From Variovorax sp. WDL1 (lineage in GTDB: Bacteria; Pseudomonadota; Gammaproteobacteria; Burkholderiales; Burkholderiaceae_C), in assembly GCF_001541225.1 (NCBI RefSeq), contig NZ_LMTS01000025.1, forward strand, positions 1 to 50,432: a stretch of DNA of 50,432 nt, read 5' to 3'. Shown here in pieces: positions 36,761 to 46,199 of this stretch; position 1 is the first letter of the stretch, and each line of letters starts with the position of its first letter. The translations under genes were made by a program, and so were the position numbers. Under the pieces are notes generated by a model, which had not been told where the DNA came from, did not search any database, and saw only the letters and a list, made by a program, of their open reading frames with translations.

Positions 36761-36770
36761 TTAAGCAGGG

Positions 36771-37268
36771 TCAGCGGGGGTTGCGCTGCCGTCGATAGGT
36801 CTCGAAGACCAGGTTCAAGCTGCCGTCCTTGACCGCGACTTGAGCATCGAGCTGAAACACACTCGCGTCTATAGGAGGGCCGAATGCATCGGCATCTATA
36901 ACGTTTGTGTCGACTTGTGTGACGTAAAGCGTATCCGCAACCCGAATCGCTCGCTCGTACAACGCCTGGCCACCGATGACGAAGACCTTGGCGGGGCGGG
37001 AGGTACCCGCCAGCGCAAGCGCGTCTTCGAGGCTGCTGCAGGCGAAGCCGCCTTCGTGCTGGAGCGGTTTGCTGGTGACCACGATGTTCAGCCGGCCTGG
37101 CAAGGGGTGCATCGGCAGCGACTCCCACGTCTTGCGCCCCATGATGACCGGGTATCCGCCGGTCAGGTCCTTGAAGTGCTTGAGGTCGGCCGGCGCGCGC
37201 CACGGCAGCGTGCCGGCTTTACCGATGGCTCGACTTCGGGCTTGCGCCCAGATGAGGCAGAGTTCCAT
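36771..37268 (-). CDS. folA: Dihydrofolate reductase
   Basis: 165 residues, full length. Motifs: LIWAQARSRAIGKAGTLPW, then PADLKHFKDLT with the catalytic acid Asp, VIMGRKTWESLP for NADPH binding, and VFVIGGQALYERAI. It makes tetrahydrofolate for thymidylate and purine synthesis; phages and resistance plasmids often carry one. AAGGAATC precedes the ATG. CTACAC box on its strand at 37305-37310. The N-terminal loop (QARSRAIGKAG) is more divergent than the rest. Trimethoprim resistance cannot be judged. Confidence 0.93.
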   Translation of the reverse strand: MELCLIWAQARSRAIGKAGTLPWRAPADLKHFKDLTGGYPVIMGRKTWESLPMHPLPGRLNIVVTSKPLQHEGGFACSSLEDALALAGTSRPAKVFVIGGQALYERAIRVADTLYVTQVDTNVIDADAFGPPIDASVFQLDAQVAVKDGSLNLVFETYRRQRNPR

Positions 37269-37332
37269 GATTCCTTCGAGTGTCTGACGGGCTTTGGGTG
37301 CCCCGTGTAGGAATCAGCGACGCCGCACTCAT

Positions 37333-37366
37333 AAGACAACGCCCGTTAGGGTTTGCGCAACGGGCG
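37333..37366 (-). terminator. Terminator after PilP-like gene
   Basis: CGCCCGTT (37340-37347) pairs with AACGGGCG (37359-37366); TTGTCTT follows on the minus strand. Confidence 0.7.
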
Positions 37367-37397
37367 AGAGCAGTGTCGGCGAGCGATGTACGAGCGC

Positions 37398-38426
37398 TTA
37401 CTGGAGGGCGACCGACGGCATGGTCTTGTTGGCGTTCGTCGTGTTCATCAAGCCGGCCGGCAGCGGGGGCGGCGGCAGCGTCGCGGCCTTGTTGGCCGGA
37501 ATGGACGGCGGCAGCGCGGTCACGTTGGACCCGGGATTGAAGGAAGCACCGCCCACCGGCATGCCCGCACCCAGTAGCACGGGGTCCTTCTTGGCGTCGG
37601 ACACCACGAAGCGGCCGATGGTCTGGTCGTGAACCTTGAGCGTGCGGCCGCCGACGTTGGCGCTCTGCGTGTTGATGACCTTCACCGGGCCTGCGGGGCT
37701 CATCTCGCCGTCAGCGATGGTAGCCACGTTCCCGCGGATGTCGAGCACGACCGAGTTCTTGCCACCGACCGAGATGACCGACAGCAAGGTTGCCGGAGGA
37801 ATCGCCGCGGCCTGGGCGGCTTGAATCTCCGCTGCGCGACGCGCAGCAGCTTCGGCCTCTGCCTTTTCCTTGGCGAGCGCCTTTGCCGACTTCTTGACCG
37901 GCTTTGGCTCGCCAGATTGCTCCTGTGCCGAAGGCTTGGGCTGCGGCTTCATGGACTGCTCGACATCCCGCAGCTGGAGTTCTTCCTTTTTGGTCTGCGT
38001 CAATGCCTGAGCGGCTTCCACACCCTTGCGAATCGGGACGTTTTTGATTTCTGCTTCCGTGCTCGTCTGCTTCAACCGCTCTTCCAGCAGCTGGGAGCGG
38101 TAGCGCGCTACCTCGAGCTCACGCTGCAGCTGCTCGGTCGACAGCGGCTTGCCGTTGAACGGATTGACGAAGCTGCCAGCTTGGTCCGAGGAGGTGCCCG
38201 GCAATGCCACGGGGGCTTGCGAAGGCACTGCACCCAACGTGGCCACCGCGCCCGCGGTCAACGAGGACAGGGTCGGGGCTGCTGGCGCCACCGCAACTGC
38301 CGAAGCAGGGGTTGCAGCGGGCGCCGCGATGGCGGCGGGCGCATCGGGGGCCTTCGCAGGCGCCTGAGCGAACGCTACCGAGGACAAGCCAGCCAGGGCC
38401 AGGGCGAGGATGAGAGGTTTGGTCAT
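37398..38426 (-). CDS. pilP: PilP-like pilus biogenesis protein, set B
   Basis: 342 residues. Signal peptide 1-20 (ending AFAQ), Ala/Pro-rich linker, coiled coil (about 95-125: LSTEQLQRELEVARYRSQLLEERLKQ), Lys/Ala/Glu segment, then the small beta domain PPATLLSVISVGGKNSVVLDIRGNVATIADGEMSPAGPVKVINTQ that matches IncI PilP. It bridges inner-membrane proteins and the secretin. CTATAG box 23 bases upstream suggests its own promoter within the set B run. Confidence 0.7.
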   Translation of the reverse strand: MTKPLILALALAGLSSVAFAQAPAKAPDAPAAIAAPAATPASAVAVAPAAPTLSSLTAGAVATLGAVPSQAPVALPGTSSDQAGSFVNPFNGKPLSTEQLQRELEVARYRSQLLEERLKQTSTEAEIKNVPIRKGVEAAQALTQTKKEELQLRDVEQSMKPQPKPSAQEQSGEPKPVKKSAKALAKEKAEAEAAARRAAEIQAAQAAAIPPATLLSVISVGGKNSVVLDIRGNVATIADGEMSPAGPVKVINTQSANVGGRTLKVHDQTIGRFVVSDAKKDPVLLGAGMPVGGASFNPGSNVTALPPSIPANKAATLPPPPLPAGLMNTTNANKTMPSVALQ

Positions 38427-38463
38427 GAGATTTTCCGTTTGCTCGCAGCTATAGCGAATGGGT

Positions 38464-39429
38464 TTAGTAATTGCCGACTGCCACGCGGGTCACGTAGAGG
38501 TCTACGCCAGCCGGCGCAGGGACCCGGGCCGCCAGGATTGCCGTGTAAGGCAAGATGCCCGTACCTGTCGTGGCGGGTGAGCGAACGCGCTGGCTGCCGA
38601 GCTGCTCGTCGTAGTTCGCGACGATGATGTTGTTGTTGCGCTCCCACGCGGTGAAGGCGTCACTGGCGCTCACGCCGATGTTTGCCAGTAGCGCGTCCGC
38701 GTTCGCCCAGCCGCCTTCCGTGCTGGCGACAGCGCTCGAGGCGTCATACCGCTGGCTGAAGTAGTCGCGCGTGATGTCGCGGTCCGCATAGGACAGGAAG
38801 CGCATGCTGAAGTACGCTTCATAAGATGTGGCGACGCGAGACATCCGGCGCAGCGTTTCTTTCAGCTTCGGGTACTGCACGTCGTAGCCAGAGACGGTGA
38901 TGCCGACATCGTCGCCGCTGTAGTTCATCAAACCATCCGCAGCCATCCGCGTGCCCGGCGCCAAAAGGCTGTCCGAGCCCGCGGAGACGATGGAGATGTT
39001 GCGGTAGTAGAGCGTTGTGCCATCCCCGGGCTTCTGGAGTTGTCCGGAGACGAATACGCACCATGCGTTTCCGTAGCCGTCTTTCGCGGCCTGGGCCCCT
39101 GCGTCGCTGATGAGCGTATTGAGCTGGCGGAATGCGCTTGATTGCAGATTACAGTTGCCGGCGCCGTCGATGGTGCTGGTCACCAGGCCGAAGAACTGGC
39201 CGGCCGGGAGCGTCTCGGCTTCGTACGCACGCGTCTCGTACACGGCCTGAAGGCCCTGTCGAATGTCCTGCATACGGCGGTCGTTGTCGATGTTCTGCTT
39301 CAAGCCGAGCCAGGGGCCCACGGCTCCGATGACCATGAACGAGACGATGGTGATGACCGAAAGCGCGATGAGCACCTCGGGGAGCGAGAAGCCTCGCTGG
39401 CGACGGGCGCCGAGGGTTGACTTAAGCAA
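38464..39429 (-). CDS. Large minor prepilin (PilV-like), set B
   Basis: 321 residues from TTG 39427-39429, chosen because AAGGAG lies seven bases upstream and it leaves only 11 residues before the peptidase site. An ATG 18 codons earlier lies deep inside pilT. RQRGFSLPEVLIALSVITIV is a class IV prepilin site (G-F, Glu5). The long C-terminal region resembles PilV tip adhesins of thin pili. No shufflon-like inverted repeats are visible nearby. Overlaps the pilT stop by eight bases. Confidence 0.8.
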   Translation of the reverse strand: MLKSTLGARRQRGFSLPEVLIALSVITIVSFMVIGAVGPWLGLKQNIDNDRRMQDIRQGLQAVYETRAYEAETLPAGQFFGLVTSTIDGAGNCNLQSSAFRQLNTLISDAGAQAAKDGYGNAWCVFVSGQLQKPGDGTTLYYRNISIVSAGSDSLLAPGTRMAADGLMNYSGDDVGITVSGYDVQYPKLKETLRRMSRVATSYEAYFSMRFLSYADRDITRDYFSQRYDASSAVASTEGGWANADALLANIGVSASDAFTAWERNNNIIVANYDEQLGSQRVRSPATTGTGILPYTAILAARVPAPAGVDLYVTRVAVGNY

Positions 39430-40504
39430 GGCCAAGCTCCTTTCGAAGGTTTGCGGGGTCGTAGGAGGCGTATAGCGCCTCATCTGCCGTGATGACCCCC
39501 GACCGAACGAAGTTGCGCAGCGTCGTGTTCAGGAGCACCTGGCCGAACGAGGAGCCGGTGTCCATGTGGTTGAAGATGGCGGACGTCTTGCCATCTCGGA
39601 TGGCAGTCTTGATGTCGGGCGTGCAAATCATCAGCTCGGCGGCAAGCACACGGCCCTTCCCGTCCGCACGGGGAACGAGGGTCTGGGTCACGCAGCCAAG
39701 CAACGCCTGGGAGAGCACCATGTGGGCCCAGTCGCGGCGCTCGGCGCCGAACTCACTGGTGAGCCGCTCCACACTTTGGCGTGCCGAGTTGGTGTGAAGC
39801 GAGCCGAGCACCAGGTGGCCCGTGGTCGCTGCCGCCAGCGCGGTCTTGATGGTCTCAAAGTCACGCAGCTCACCGATGAGCAGAATGTCGGGGTCTTCGC
39901 GCAGGGCAGCGCGCAAGCCGTTGGAGAACGAATTGGTGTCGCGGCCAATCTGGCGCTGGTCGACGAGGCAGGACTCCGAGGTGAGAAGGTACTCCACCGG
40001 GTCTTCCAGCGTGATGATGTGGGCGGACTTTGACTCGTTCAGGAAGTCGACGGTCGATGCGAGCGTGGTGGTCTTGCCCGAGCCGGTGGCGCCCGTCACG
40101 AGCAGCAGCCCCTTCGATTGCGTAAGCAGGCGCTTCATGTAGCCGTCGGGCAGGCCAAGCTGCGCCAACGGCGGTGCCTTGTCCGGCAGGCGTCGCATTG
40201 CGACCGCCAGGCGGCGACCGTTGGTCAGATACAGGTTGCATCGGAAGCGGAACTGGCCAACCTTGATGGCGAAGTCGAGGTCCCCTGCTTTCTCCTCCAA
40301 AACACTCTGGATGTTTTCGGCGGGAACGCCGATATGCTGCTGGTGCTTCTTCAGCAGCGTCTGCATCTGGTCCCGCGTCACCTTGGACGATTCGGAGCGC
40401 ACCACCTCGCCCTGGAGACGAACCCACATGGGGTCTCCTTCCTTCAGGATGATGTCGGTAACCTGCGGCTCGGCGGCGGCTTGCTGAATGAGTTCGGAGA
40501 GCAT
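39422..40504 (-). CDS. pilT: PilT-family retraction ATPase, set B
   Basis: 360 residues, the usual PilT length. Walker A TGATGSGKTTTL near 136, Asp box, Walker B ILLIGELRDFET near 205, His box GHLVLGSLHTN. The C-terminal AIRNLIRE motif of PilT is here AIRDGKTSAIF, partly changed. It would pull pilus subunits back into the membrane; retraction is usual for T4aP, and IncI systems also have PilT-like genes of other type. No zinc cysteines, unlike the assembly ATPases. Confidence 0.9.
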   Translation of the reverse strand: MLSELIQQAAAEPQVTDIILKEGDPMWVRLQGEVVRSESSKVTRDQMQTLLKKHQQHIGVPAENIQSVLEEKAGDLDFAIKVGQFRFRCNLYLTNGRRLAVAMRRLPDKAPPLAQLGLPDGYMKRLLTQSKGLLLVTGATGSGKTTTLASTVDFLNESKSAHIITLEDPVEYLLTSESCLVDQRQIGRDTNSFSNGLRAALREDPDILLIGELRDFETIKTALAAATTGHLVLGSLHTNSARQSVERLTSEFGAERRDWAHMVLSQALLGCVTQTLVPRADGKGRVLAAELMICTPDIKTAIRDGKTSAIFNHMDTGSSFGQVLLNTTLRNFVRSGVITADEALYASYDPANLRKELGLA

Positions 40505-40516
40505 CAGAGGGGTGGT

Positions 40517-41470
40517 TTAGATTTGCTGGATGGCACGCATGGTCACGTAGCCCCCAAAGGGGTTGGGCGCGCGGAACACCATCGTGAAAGGCGGTTCGCT
40601 GGTCTCGCTGTCCTGCCAACTCGAGGCTTCGATGGGTGCTCCCCATCCGGACACGAGCTCATCTGAGGCCAAGCCGAGGACCAGAGGGAGATTGGTCTGG
40701 GGCACCCACGTGCTGCCGACCAGGGACACCAGCGGGCGGTACGTGTCGAGGCACTGAAGCTCGTTGATTGCTCGCAAGCTCGGGTTCGCAAGGTCAATGC
40801 TCTCGTCGGTCAGGCAGGGATTTCCGGCCACGCCCGGGCCCGACGGACCGAAAGGCGTGCGGAAGTAGTTGACCGAGATGTTCTTCTCGGCGTCCTGCAG
40901 CATGCGTGCCTTGAAGAAGGCCTGCGCCTTCAGGGCCACACGCTCCAGGCGGCGCTGCGTCTCCAGTAGGGCCGCCCGATGGATGTCGCGGGAGTCCATC
41001 GTGATGAACTGCCGGGGGCTGCACGGCAGCGACTCGTCTGTGCATGACTTGAATTCGCCAGTCGCGGCGAAGCTCGCCAGGTCGGGAGGATTCGTCTCGT
41101 CCGTCTCGCTTGGATAGAAGAGCACAATACGCCGGTAGAGCAACCCCGACTCGCCAGGCAGTAGGTTCGACATGGCGCCACTCAGCCCGTGCCGTACGGG
41201 GATGTTGGCGCCTGCGAAGATGTCTCCGAACGTGACGCCGTTTCCGGCCGACGGATTGTCCAGCTCGGTCGCGTGCTGCTGGTACAGGCCCATGACCTGG
41301 GTCTTGTACTGCTCGAGCAGGGCCTGCATCTTGGCGGGGCGTCGATTGGCTTCCTCGCGAGTAAGCAGGCCGGAGTAGCCCAGAACGATGGACAGGGCCA
41401 CCACGCTCGCCATCAAGACGAACACGAGCAGGCCGAAGCCCTCTTGGCGCACGGGCCGCAGCCTGCTCAT
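40517..41470 (-). CDS. Minor prepilin-like protein, set B
   Basis: 317 residues from the ATG with AAGGA upstream; longer frame rejected. The N-terminus VRQEGFGLLVFVLMASVVALS has the Gly-Phe site and hydrophobic helix, but Glu5 is replaced (GFGLLV). The long C-terminal domain has several Cys (near 195-205, 258, 273). Between the main prepilin and pilT genes, so a minor subunit is likely. Confidence 0.75.
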   Translation of the reverse strand: MSRLRPVRQEGFGLLVFVLMASVVALSIVLGYSGLLTREEANRRPAKMQALLEQYKTQVMGLYQQHATELDNPSAGNGVTFGDIFAGANIPVRHGLSGAMSNLLPGESGLLYRRIVLFYPSETDETNPPDLASFAATGEFKSCTDESLPCSPRQFITMDSRDIHRAALLETQRRLERVALKAQAFFKARMLQDAEKNISVNYFRTPFGPSGPGVAGNPCLTDESIDLANPSLRAINELQCLDTYRPLVSLVGSTWVPQTNLPLVLGLASDELVSGWGAPIEASSWQDSETSEPPFTMVFRAPNPFGGYVTMRAIQQI

Positions 41471-41493
41471 GATGGCGTCCTTCCCGGCTTGGA

Positions 41494-42096
41494 TTAGCGG
41501 GTTTCGTCGAACAGGATGTCGAACGTGCCCGGGGTGTCCGAGGACAGGTTCACGTCGGTGCGGCACTTGTCCGTGGAAAAGTCGCCCTTCGATTCCGGGT
41601 TGCCGTTGCACTCGTTCAGGCCTTGGCGCACGACGTCGACCGGAACGTTCGAGAAGCGCACGTAGTAGCGCTTCCACGTGGTCCCGCTGATGACGACCGA
41701 TTCGGGCGCATCAGGGAACGATGCAGTGACTTCAGAGCCAAGCTTGTCGAACTTGATGGCGCCCGTGGTGGTATCCGTCGGGTACTTGGCCATGTAGGCA
41801 CTCGTCCAGTTGGTACCGAAGGTGCGCGCGCAGTAGTTGTTCGCGGGAACCGCGGCGGCGACGGGGTCGAACAGAGCCTTTGCGTTCTTGACGTAGCAGC
41901 CGGTGTCGAGCTTCAGCTTGATGTTGGCTTCGCCAATCTGCTTGCCCAGGTTCAGCATGGCCTGTGCCTTCGTGCGCGCGCCGTCGAATGCGCTGGCCGC
42001 AAGCAAGGCCATGATGGTGAGAATCGTAAGCACGACCAGCGCTTCGATGAGGGAGAAGCCGCGCTGGCGCAGCGAACGATTGCGGGGGGTTTTCAT
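41494..42096 (-). CDS. Type IV prepilin, set B (PilS-like)
   Basis: 200 residues. Short leader MKTPRNRSLRQRG, then FSLIEALVVLTILTIMALLAASAF with Glu5, the canonical prepilin signature cut by PilD/PilU peptidase. Cys near 78, 100, 174 and 185 could pair. Likely the major subunit of the set B pilus. CTACAC box 34 bases upstream on its strand marks a separate transcription start. The peptidase gene itself was not seen in this window. Confidence 0.88.
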   Translation of the reverse strand: MKTPRNRSLRQRGFSLIEALVVLTILTIMALLAASAFDGARTKAQAMLNLGKQIGEANIKLKLDTGCYVKNAKALFDPVAAAVPANNYCARTFGTNWTSAYMAKYPTDTTTGAIKFDKLGSEVTASFPDAPESVVISGTTWKRYYVRFSNVPVDVVRQGLNECNGNPESKGDFSTDKCRTDVNLSSDTPGTFDILFDETR

Positions 42097-42411
42097 GGAG
42101 GGTAATCCTTAGACCGATGTAGGCCTGTGGTGTAGGGAAGAACTTTTATGCATCCGCAATCACGGGCTATCAGGCCCGCACGCTGGAGCACCTTTGCACT
42201 CGCCTCGCGCTCTCACGCAGGACTCGCACCTGACGTCTAGCAACCACGCCTCAGAAATCAGGGCAAGCTGGCCGCTTTTTTGCAATAGCTGCTCGAAACA
42301 CGCCCTCATGCGCAGCGCACGGACAAAGGCCCCAACGAGGGGCCTTGACAAAGCTCACGATAAGGCGCGGGATGTCTACTTGACAGTGCTATTAGGCTGA
42401 AACCTATGGCG
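42097..42411. other. Intergenic region between prepilin and platform genes
   Basis: Contains the prepilin promoter box GTGTAG (42130-42135, minus sense CTACAC), a terminator AAGGCCCC/GGGGCCTT at 42326-42346 for the upstream set B genes, and AACCTAT/ATAGGTT at the stop codon of the next gene. A 63-codon minus frame here has no support. Otherwise empty. Confidence 0.6.
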
Positions 42412-43623
42412 TTATAGGTTCGACATTACCGAGGCCATCATGGGATAGTAGGTCATCACAAAGACCAGCAGCAGGCCCAAGCCGACGAACAACACCGACA
42501 GCAACTTGACGTTTTCTTGCAGCAGGTCGGTCATCACTCGAACGTCTTCCTCGAGGTTCTTGGCCATCTCTGTCATGCCCTGCACGATGGAGCCCGAGGA
42601 CACTGCGGCCTTGATACCGTTCATGACGACCGGCGGGAACCCCGCATTGGTCACGGCGTCGTCCAGCGGCCGGCCCGCGTCGATGAGCTTGCCCATCTTG
42701 TGAAAGGCGCGCTTGGAGTCCAGACGCTTTGCCGAGTCGCCAACGATGACCGCCGCCTCTTTCGCAGGAATCGCCGCGTCATAGAGCAGCACGAAGCTGT
42801 TCCAAAGTGCGGCGTGGTCCGACTTCACGGATAGCGTACGCAGCGACTCGATGCGGTCGAGCATGTCCTTGAAGGTCTGCGACCTCAGGAAGTATGCGAT
42901 GCCTGCGAAGGCGCCGAAGTACAAGCACGACGAGATAACCGTCGTGGTCGTGTGTCGGGGCAGCCCACCATTGAACAACTTCACGAATTCAAAGTAGTTG
43001 GCGATGAAGGGCGAGAAGCTCAACCGCAGTCCGGTCTGCTTCAGGAAGGTCAACGTCATCGGGGCCATGAATACGATGGCAGCCCAGATGAAGAGAACCA
43101 TGAAGACCGCCATCACCTTCGGGATGCGGAACGTCGAGCTCACCGAGCGACGGATGGCATCCGTGCGCTGGATTTCCTCGCCTAGCGAGATGAAGGACGT
43201 GGCCGCCTTGCCCGCCTCGGCGGTCGACTTGATGGAAAGGCAATCCCGGCGGGGAAACCCGGCGGCCAGCATTGCCTGGTGCTCGGACTGACCGTCAATC
43301 ATCGCCTGCCGCATAATCATCACGGCCTGACGCAGGCGCGGGTCGCTCACATAGTCGATGGCCGACTCAAGGCCATCGCCCAACGATTTGCCGTTCTGGA
43401 TGCGGCGGCCCAGCGTGATGTAGAAGCGGGCAAGCTCCTGGGTGTCGAACTCTTTGCTGAAGACGCCCTTGATGGTGCCTCCAGCGTTGAGCGTCACGCG
43501 CAGTGGCTTGAAGCCAGCCCGCTTGAGACGAGCGTAAGCGAGCGGCTTGCTGGCTGCGTGCACCATCCCGTTGAGGACCATCCCCCGCCCGTTCTTAGCC
43601 GTGTAGTTGTATGCGCGTTCCAT
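42412..43623 (-). CDS. Inner-membrane platform protein (GspF/PilC family), set B
   Basis: 403 residues. Two T2SSF repeats with LARFYITLGRRIQNGKSLGDGLESA and LWNSFVLLYDAAIPAKEAAVIVG as matching cores, membrane helices near 170-195, 220-250 and 370-395. Only distantly similar to the set A copy. Corresponds to PilR of IncI systems by position after the ATPase gene. Confidence 0.88.
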   Translation of the reverse strand: MERAYNYTAKNGRGMVLNGMVHAASKPLAYARLKRAGFKPLRVTLNAGGTIKGVFSKEFDTQELARFYITLGRRIQNGKSLGDGLESAIDYVSDPRLRQAVMIMRQAMIDGQSEHQAMLAAGFPRRDCLSIKSTAEAGKAATSFISLGEEIQRTDAIRRSVSSTFRIPKVMAVFMVLFIWAAIVFMAPMTLTFLKQTGLRLSFSPFIANYFEFVKLFNGGLPRHTTTTVISSCLYFGAFAGIAYFLRSQTFKDMLDRIESLRTLSVKSDHAALWNSFVLLYDAAIPAKEAAVIVGDSAKRLDSKRAFHKMGKLIDAGRPLDDAVTNAGFPPVVMNGIKAAVSSGSIVQGMTEMAKNLEEDVRVMTDLLQENVKLLSVLFVGLGLLLVFVMTYYPMMASVMSNL

Positions 43624-43666
43624 TGAGTCGAAAGCCGATGTGTTGGTTGACGTCTAGCGCTGTGGC

Positions 43667-45643
43667 TTAAACGCTCTTGTTGGCAACGCGTTCGAGTTCC
43701 TCGCGACTGGTGATGCCCTGGGCAACGAGCCCCAGGCCGCAGGCCCACATCGACTTGCTCTCAGGAAGGCCCGCCCGCGCCACAGCGGTGGGCGTTGCGC
43801 CCTGCTCTACCAGCTCACGCACCGCTGGGGACATTTCGAGAAGCTCATAGACCATCCGGCGCCCACGGAATCCGGTGAAGTTGCAGTGAGGGCAGCCCCG
43901 GCCGGCGCGGCGAGGATTCTTCGCCATGTTCCCGAGGTAGCTCGCGTCTGCCAGCAGTTCGTGCGTTTCGACCGTGTCGTCGGGCACGGCGCAGGCGTCG
44001 CACAGCGTCTGGACCAGCCGCTGCGCCAGGATGCCCAGCAAGGAGGCGCCCAGCAGATTCGAGTCGACCTGCAGTGCCTTCAGGCGCGCCAGAGCCGACA
44101 CCGCGCTGTTCGTGTGCAGCGTGGCGAACACCAAGTGGCCAGTATTGGCCGCATCCATACAGATGGATGCGACTTCCTTGTCCCGGACTTCGCCCACCAG
44201 AATCACGTCGGGCGCGTTCCGAAGGAGCGCCTTGAGCCAGACGTTGTACTCGTCCCCTTCGTTCGATGCGTCCTTGCGCACTTCGAATTGCAGCCAGAGC
44301 CCGTGCTTGTACTCAATTGGGTTTTCGATGGACTGGATGCTGCGCTCGACGGCATCGATGTCCTTTAGCAGCGCGTAGAGGGAGGTGGTCTTCCCTGAGC
44401 CGGTCGGGCCCGTCACCAGGAAGAATCCTGTGGCTGTGCGGGACACGCGAGACAGCGCCTTGCGGGTTTGGTCGTCGAAGGGCAGCCGAGACAGGTCCGT
44501 GGCGGCGGAGTTCTTGTCAAGAATCCGGATGACGGCACTGTTGATGCCGCGGGACTGGGCAAGCTCCAGGCGGAAGCCGAAGCGCGATGCGATGTCGTGG
44601 TGTTCCTTCTTGTCCTCGTCGGTGAACTCGACGACGGTTTCCTTCGGACGCAGCCGCAGCTCTTCCGCCTTGGTGTTGTCCTGGACCATCTTGGTCAGCA
44701 ACCGCTTGTACATCGAGATGTCGATGGTGCGAAATATTTGGCCGACACCGTTCACCTTCAGGCGCACGATGCCCACGTGTTCCGACTGGTACAGGTAGAG
44801 GTCGGAGGCACCGGAATAGCACGCATGGCGCAGCAACGAGAAGTAGATGGTGCGAATCAACCCAAGGGTCGAGTCGTCTTCGTCCTGACGCCGCGAGAGG
44901 GCGCTCTTCTCTGTGTACTCCTTGACCGCCAGGTCGAAGGCCTCAGCCGTGTTTGCGAAGAACTTCCGATAGACGTTCTGGATGGTGTGCTCGCTGGCCA
45001 CCACCACCTCTGCGCGAGACTCCTGGTAGAAGGAGTTCAGTGCAGCGTTGACAGTGTCGGCGTCGGGGACAGCGACCATCAGCGTACCGTCCGGCCGGCG
45101 ACCGACCGGGACGAACTTCTTGAAGTCCGTCAATTCGAGGCCAGCGAGGTCCTCTGCCTTGATGTCGTCGACCTTCTCGGCACCGAAGTACTCGAAGCCT
45201 GTCTGCAGGCTCACGGCCTCGGCCACGCGCTCCCCGGTGAGAAAGCCGAAGTCGCGCATGATTTGCGCTAGGGACTCCTTGGTTTCGCTCGCGCGGTTGA
45301 GCGCGATGTCGACGTGCGACTGCTTGACACCCATGCCCAGCAGAATCTTCTCCAGCGACTTCTTGGAGAAGATTTCGTCCGTGCGTGGCGCATGTTGGGG
45401 GCGCAATGCCACCGCTCGGCCAGTCTCGAGCGCCGGTAGGGGCAGCACTTGTGCGGTGTTCACGACCACGGGTTCAGCGGCGCGAACCGTGCGCGCGGGA
45501 GCCTCCTCGCGCGACGAGGCCGGAGGCACGACGTGCTCGGGCTCCCGGGGGCGCGAGGCGGCGTGCGCCGGCCTGGCGGGGGAGAGTACGGACGTCTTGC
45601 TGCGCGAGCCGGAGAGGAAGTCGAAGGGAGAGGGTTTTGCCAT
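43667..45643 (-). CDS. Type IV pilus assembly ATPase (PilB/PilQ family), set B
   Basis: 658 residues. Disordered Pro/Arg-rich N-terminus (1-85), MshEN/GspE N-domain (about 90-230), then ATPase: Walker A TGPTGSGKTTSL near 414, Walker B VILVGEVRDKE near 477, His box GHLVFATLHTN. Cys pairs CDAC and CPHC near 549-593 form the zinc site. Energises pilin assembly. 43 bases before the GspF-like gene. Confidence 0.92.
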   Translation of the reverse strand: MAKPSPFDFLSGSRSKTSVLSPARPAHAASRPREPEHVVPPASSREEAPARTVRAAEPVVVNTAQVLPLPALETGRAVALRPQHAPRTDEIFSKKSLEKILLGMGVKQSHVDIALNRASETKESLAQIMRDFGFLTGERVAEAVSLQTGFEYFGAEKVDDIKAEDLAGLELTDFKKFVPVGRRPDGTLMVAVPDADTVNAALNSFYQESRAEVVVASEHTIQNVYRKFFANTAEAFDLAVKEYTEKSALSRRQDEDDSTLGLIRTIYFSLLRHACYSGASDLYLYQSEHVGIVRLKVNGVGQIFRTIDISMYKRLLTKMVQDNTKAEELRLRPKETVVEFTDEDKKEHHDIASRFGFRLELAQSRGINSAVIRILDKNSAATDLSRLPFDDQTRKALSRVSRTATGFFLVTGPTGSGKTTSLYALLKDIDAVERSIQSIENPIEYKHGLWLQFEVRKDASNEGDEYNVWLKALLRNAPDVILVGEVRDKEVASICMDAANTGHLVFATLHTNSAVSALARLKALQVDSNLLGASLLGILAQRLVQTLCDACAVPDDTVETHELLADASYLGNMAKNPRRAGRGCPHCNFTGFRGRRMVYELLEMSPAVRELVEQGATPTAVARAGLPESKSMWACGLGLVAQGITSREELERVANKSV

Positions 45644-45659
45644 GGTTTCTGGTTTCGGC

Positions 45660-46199
45660 TCAGGGAGCGGGGGTCAGGTCGCCGTAGACGCGAAGCCCGA
45701 GTTCGTAGGCCTGGTCCTGGACCTTCAGGTGCACGACGCTCAGCGGATGTGCCTGCATGTCCTTGATGTAGCGCAGCAGGCCCAGGTAGTCCGAGTAGGT
45801 GCCGCGAATATTGACCCGCATGCTCTGCACCTTGGTGCCAGGAATGACTTCGGTGAGCGTGTCCAGCGGCGACATGCTGCCGCTCGCGGCAAACTTGCCC
45901 GGCGCGACGGACGCCACAGTGACTGCGTGAGGCAGCCGACGGTTGTAGACGTCAAGCATCACCGCGGTGACCGCGTCCTGGAGCGACTTCGAAGACGTGT
46001 CGGGCGTGAGTTGACTGCTGAGCTCCTGATGGGCGCGCTCGGCTTCCTTCGCGGCGCGTTGCACGGATGCGAGGCGCGATTTTGCGGACTCGGCCTCCTG
46101 CGACCACTGCTTGACGTAGTAGCCGCTAGTCGCTGCGATAGCGACCAGCGCTACCAACAGGAGTTTCGCAGTTGACTGTGACTTGGATGACATTGACAC
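45660..46199 (-). CDS. Bitopic inner-membrane protein (PilO/GspM-like), set B
   Basis: 179 residues. A transmembrane helix near 11-28, a coiled coil (35-62: EAESAKSRLASVQRAAKEAERAHQEL), then an alpha/beta domain with LTEVIPGTKVQSMRVNIRGTYSDYLGLLRYIKDMQ, the ferredoxin-like fold of PilO/GspM. Overlaps the end of the upstream gene by 74 bases, so the two are tightly coupled. Assignment by topology and fold pattern. Confidence 0.65.
   Translation of the reverse strand: MSMSSKSQSTAKLLLVALVAIAATSGYYVKQWSQEAESAKSRLASVQRAAKEAERAHQELSSQLTPDTSSKSLQDAVTAVMLDVYNRRLPHAVTVASVAPGKFAASGSMSPLDTLTEVIPGTKVQSMRVNIRGTYSDYLGLLRYIKDMQAHPLSVVHLKVQDQAYELGLRVYGDLTPAP

Noticed and set aside
38464..39483. Shufflon next to the PilV-like gene
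   Set aside because: No recombination repeats or invertase gene are visible in the flanks.
42160..42351. 63-codon minus frame in the prepilin intergenic region
   Set aside because: No ribosome site or domain, and it overlaps a terminator hairpin.
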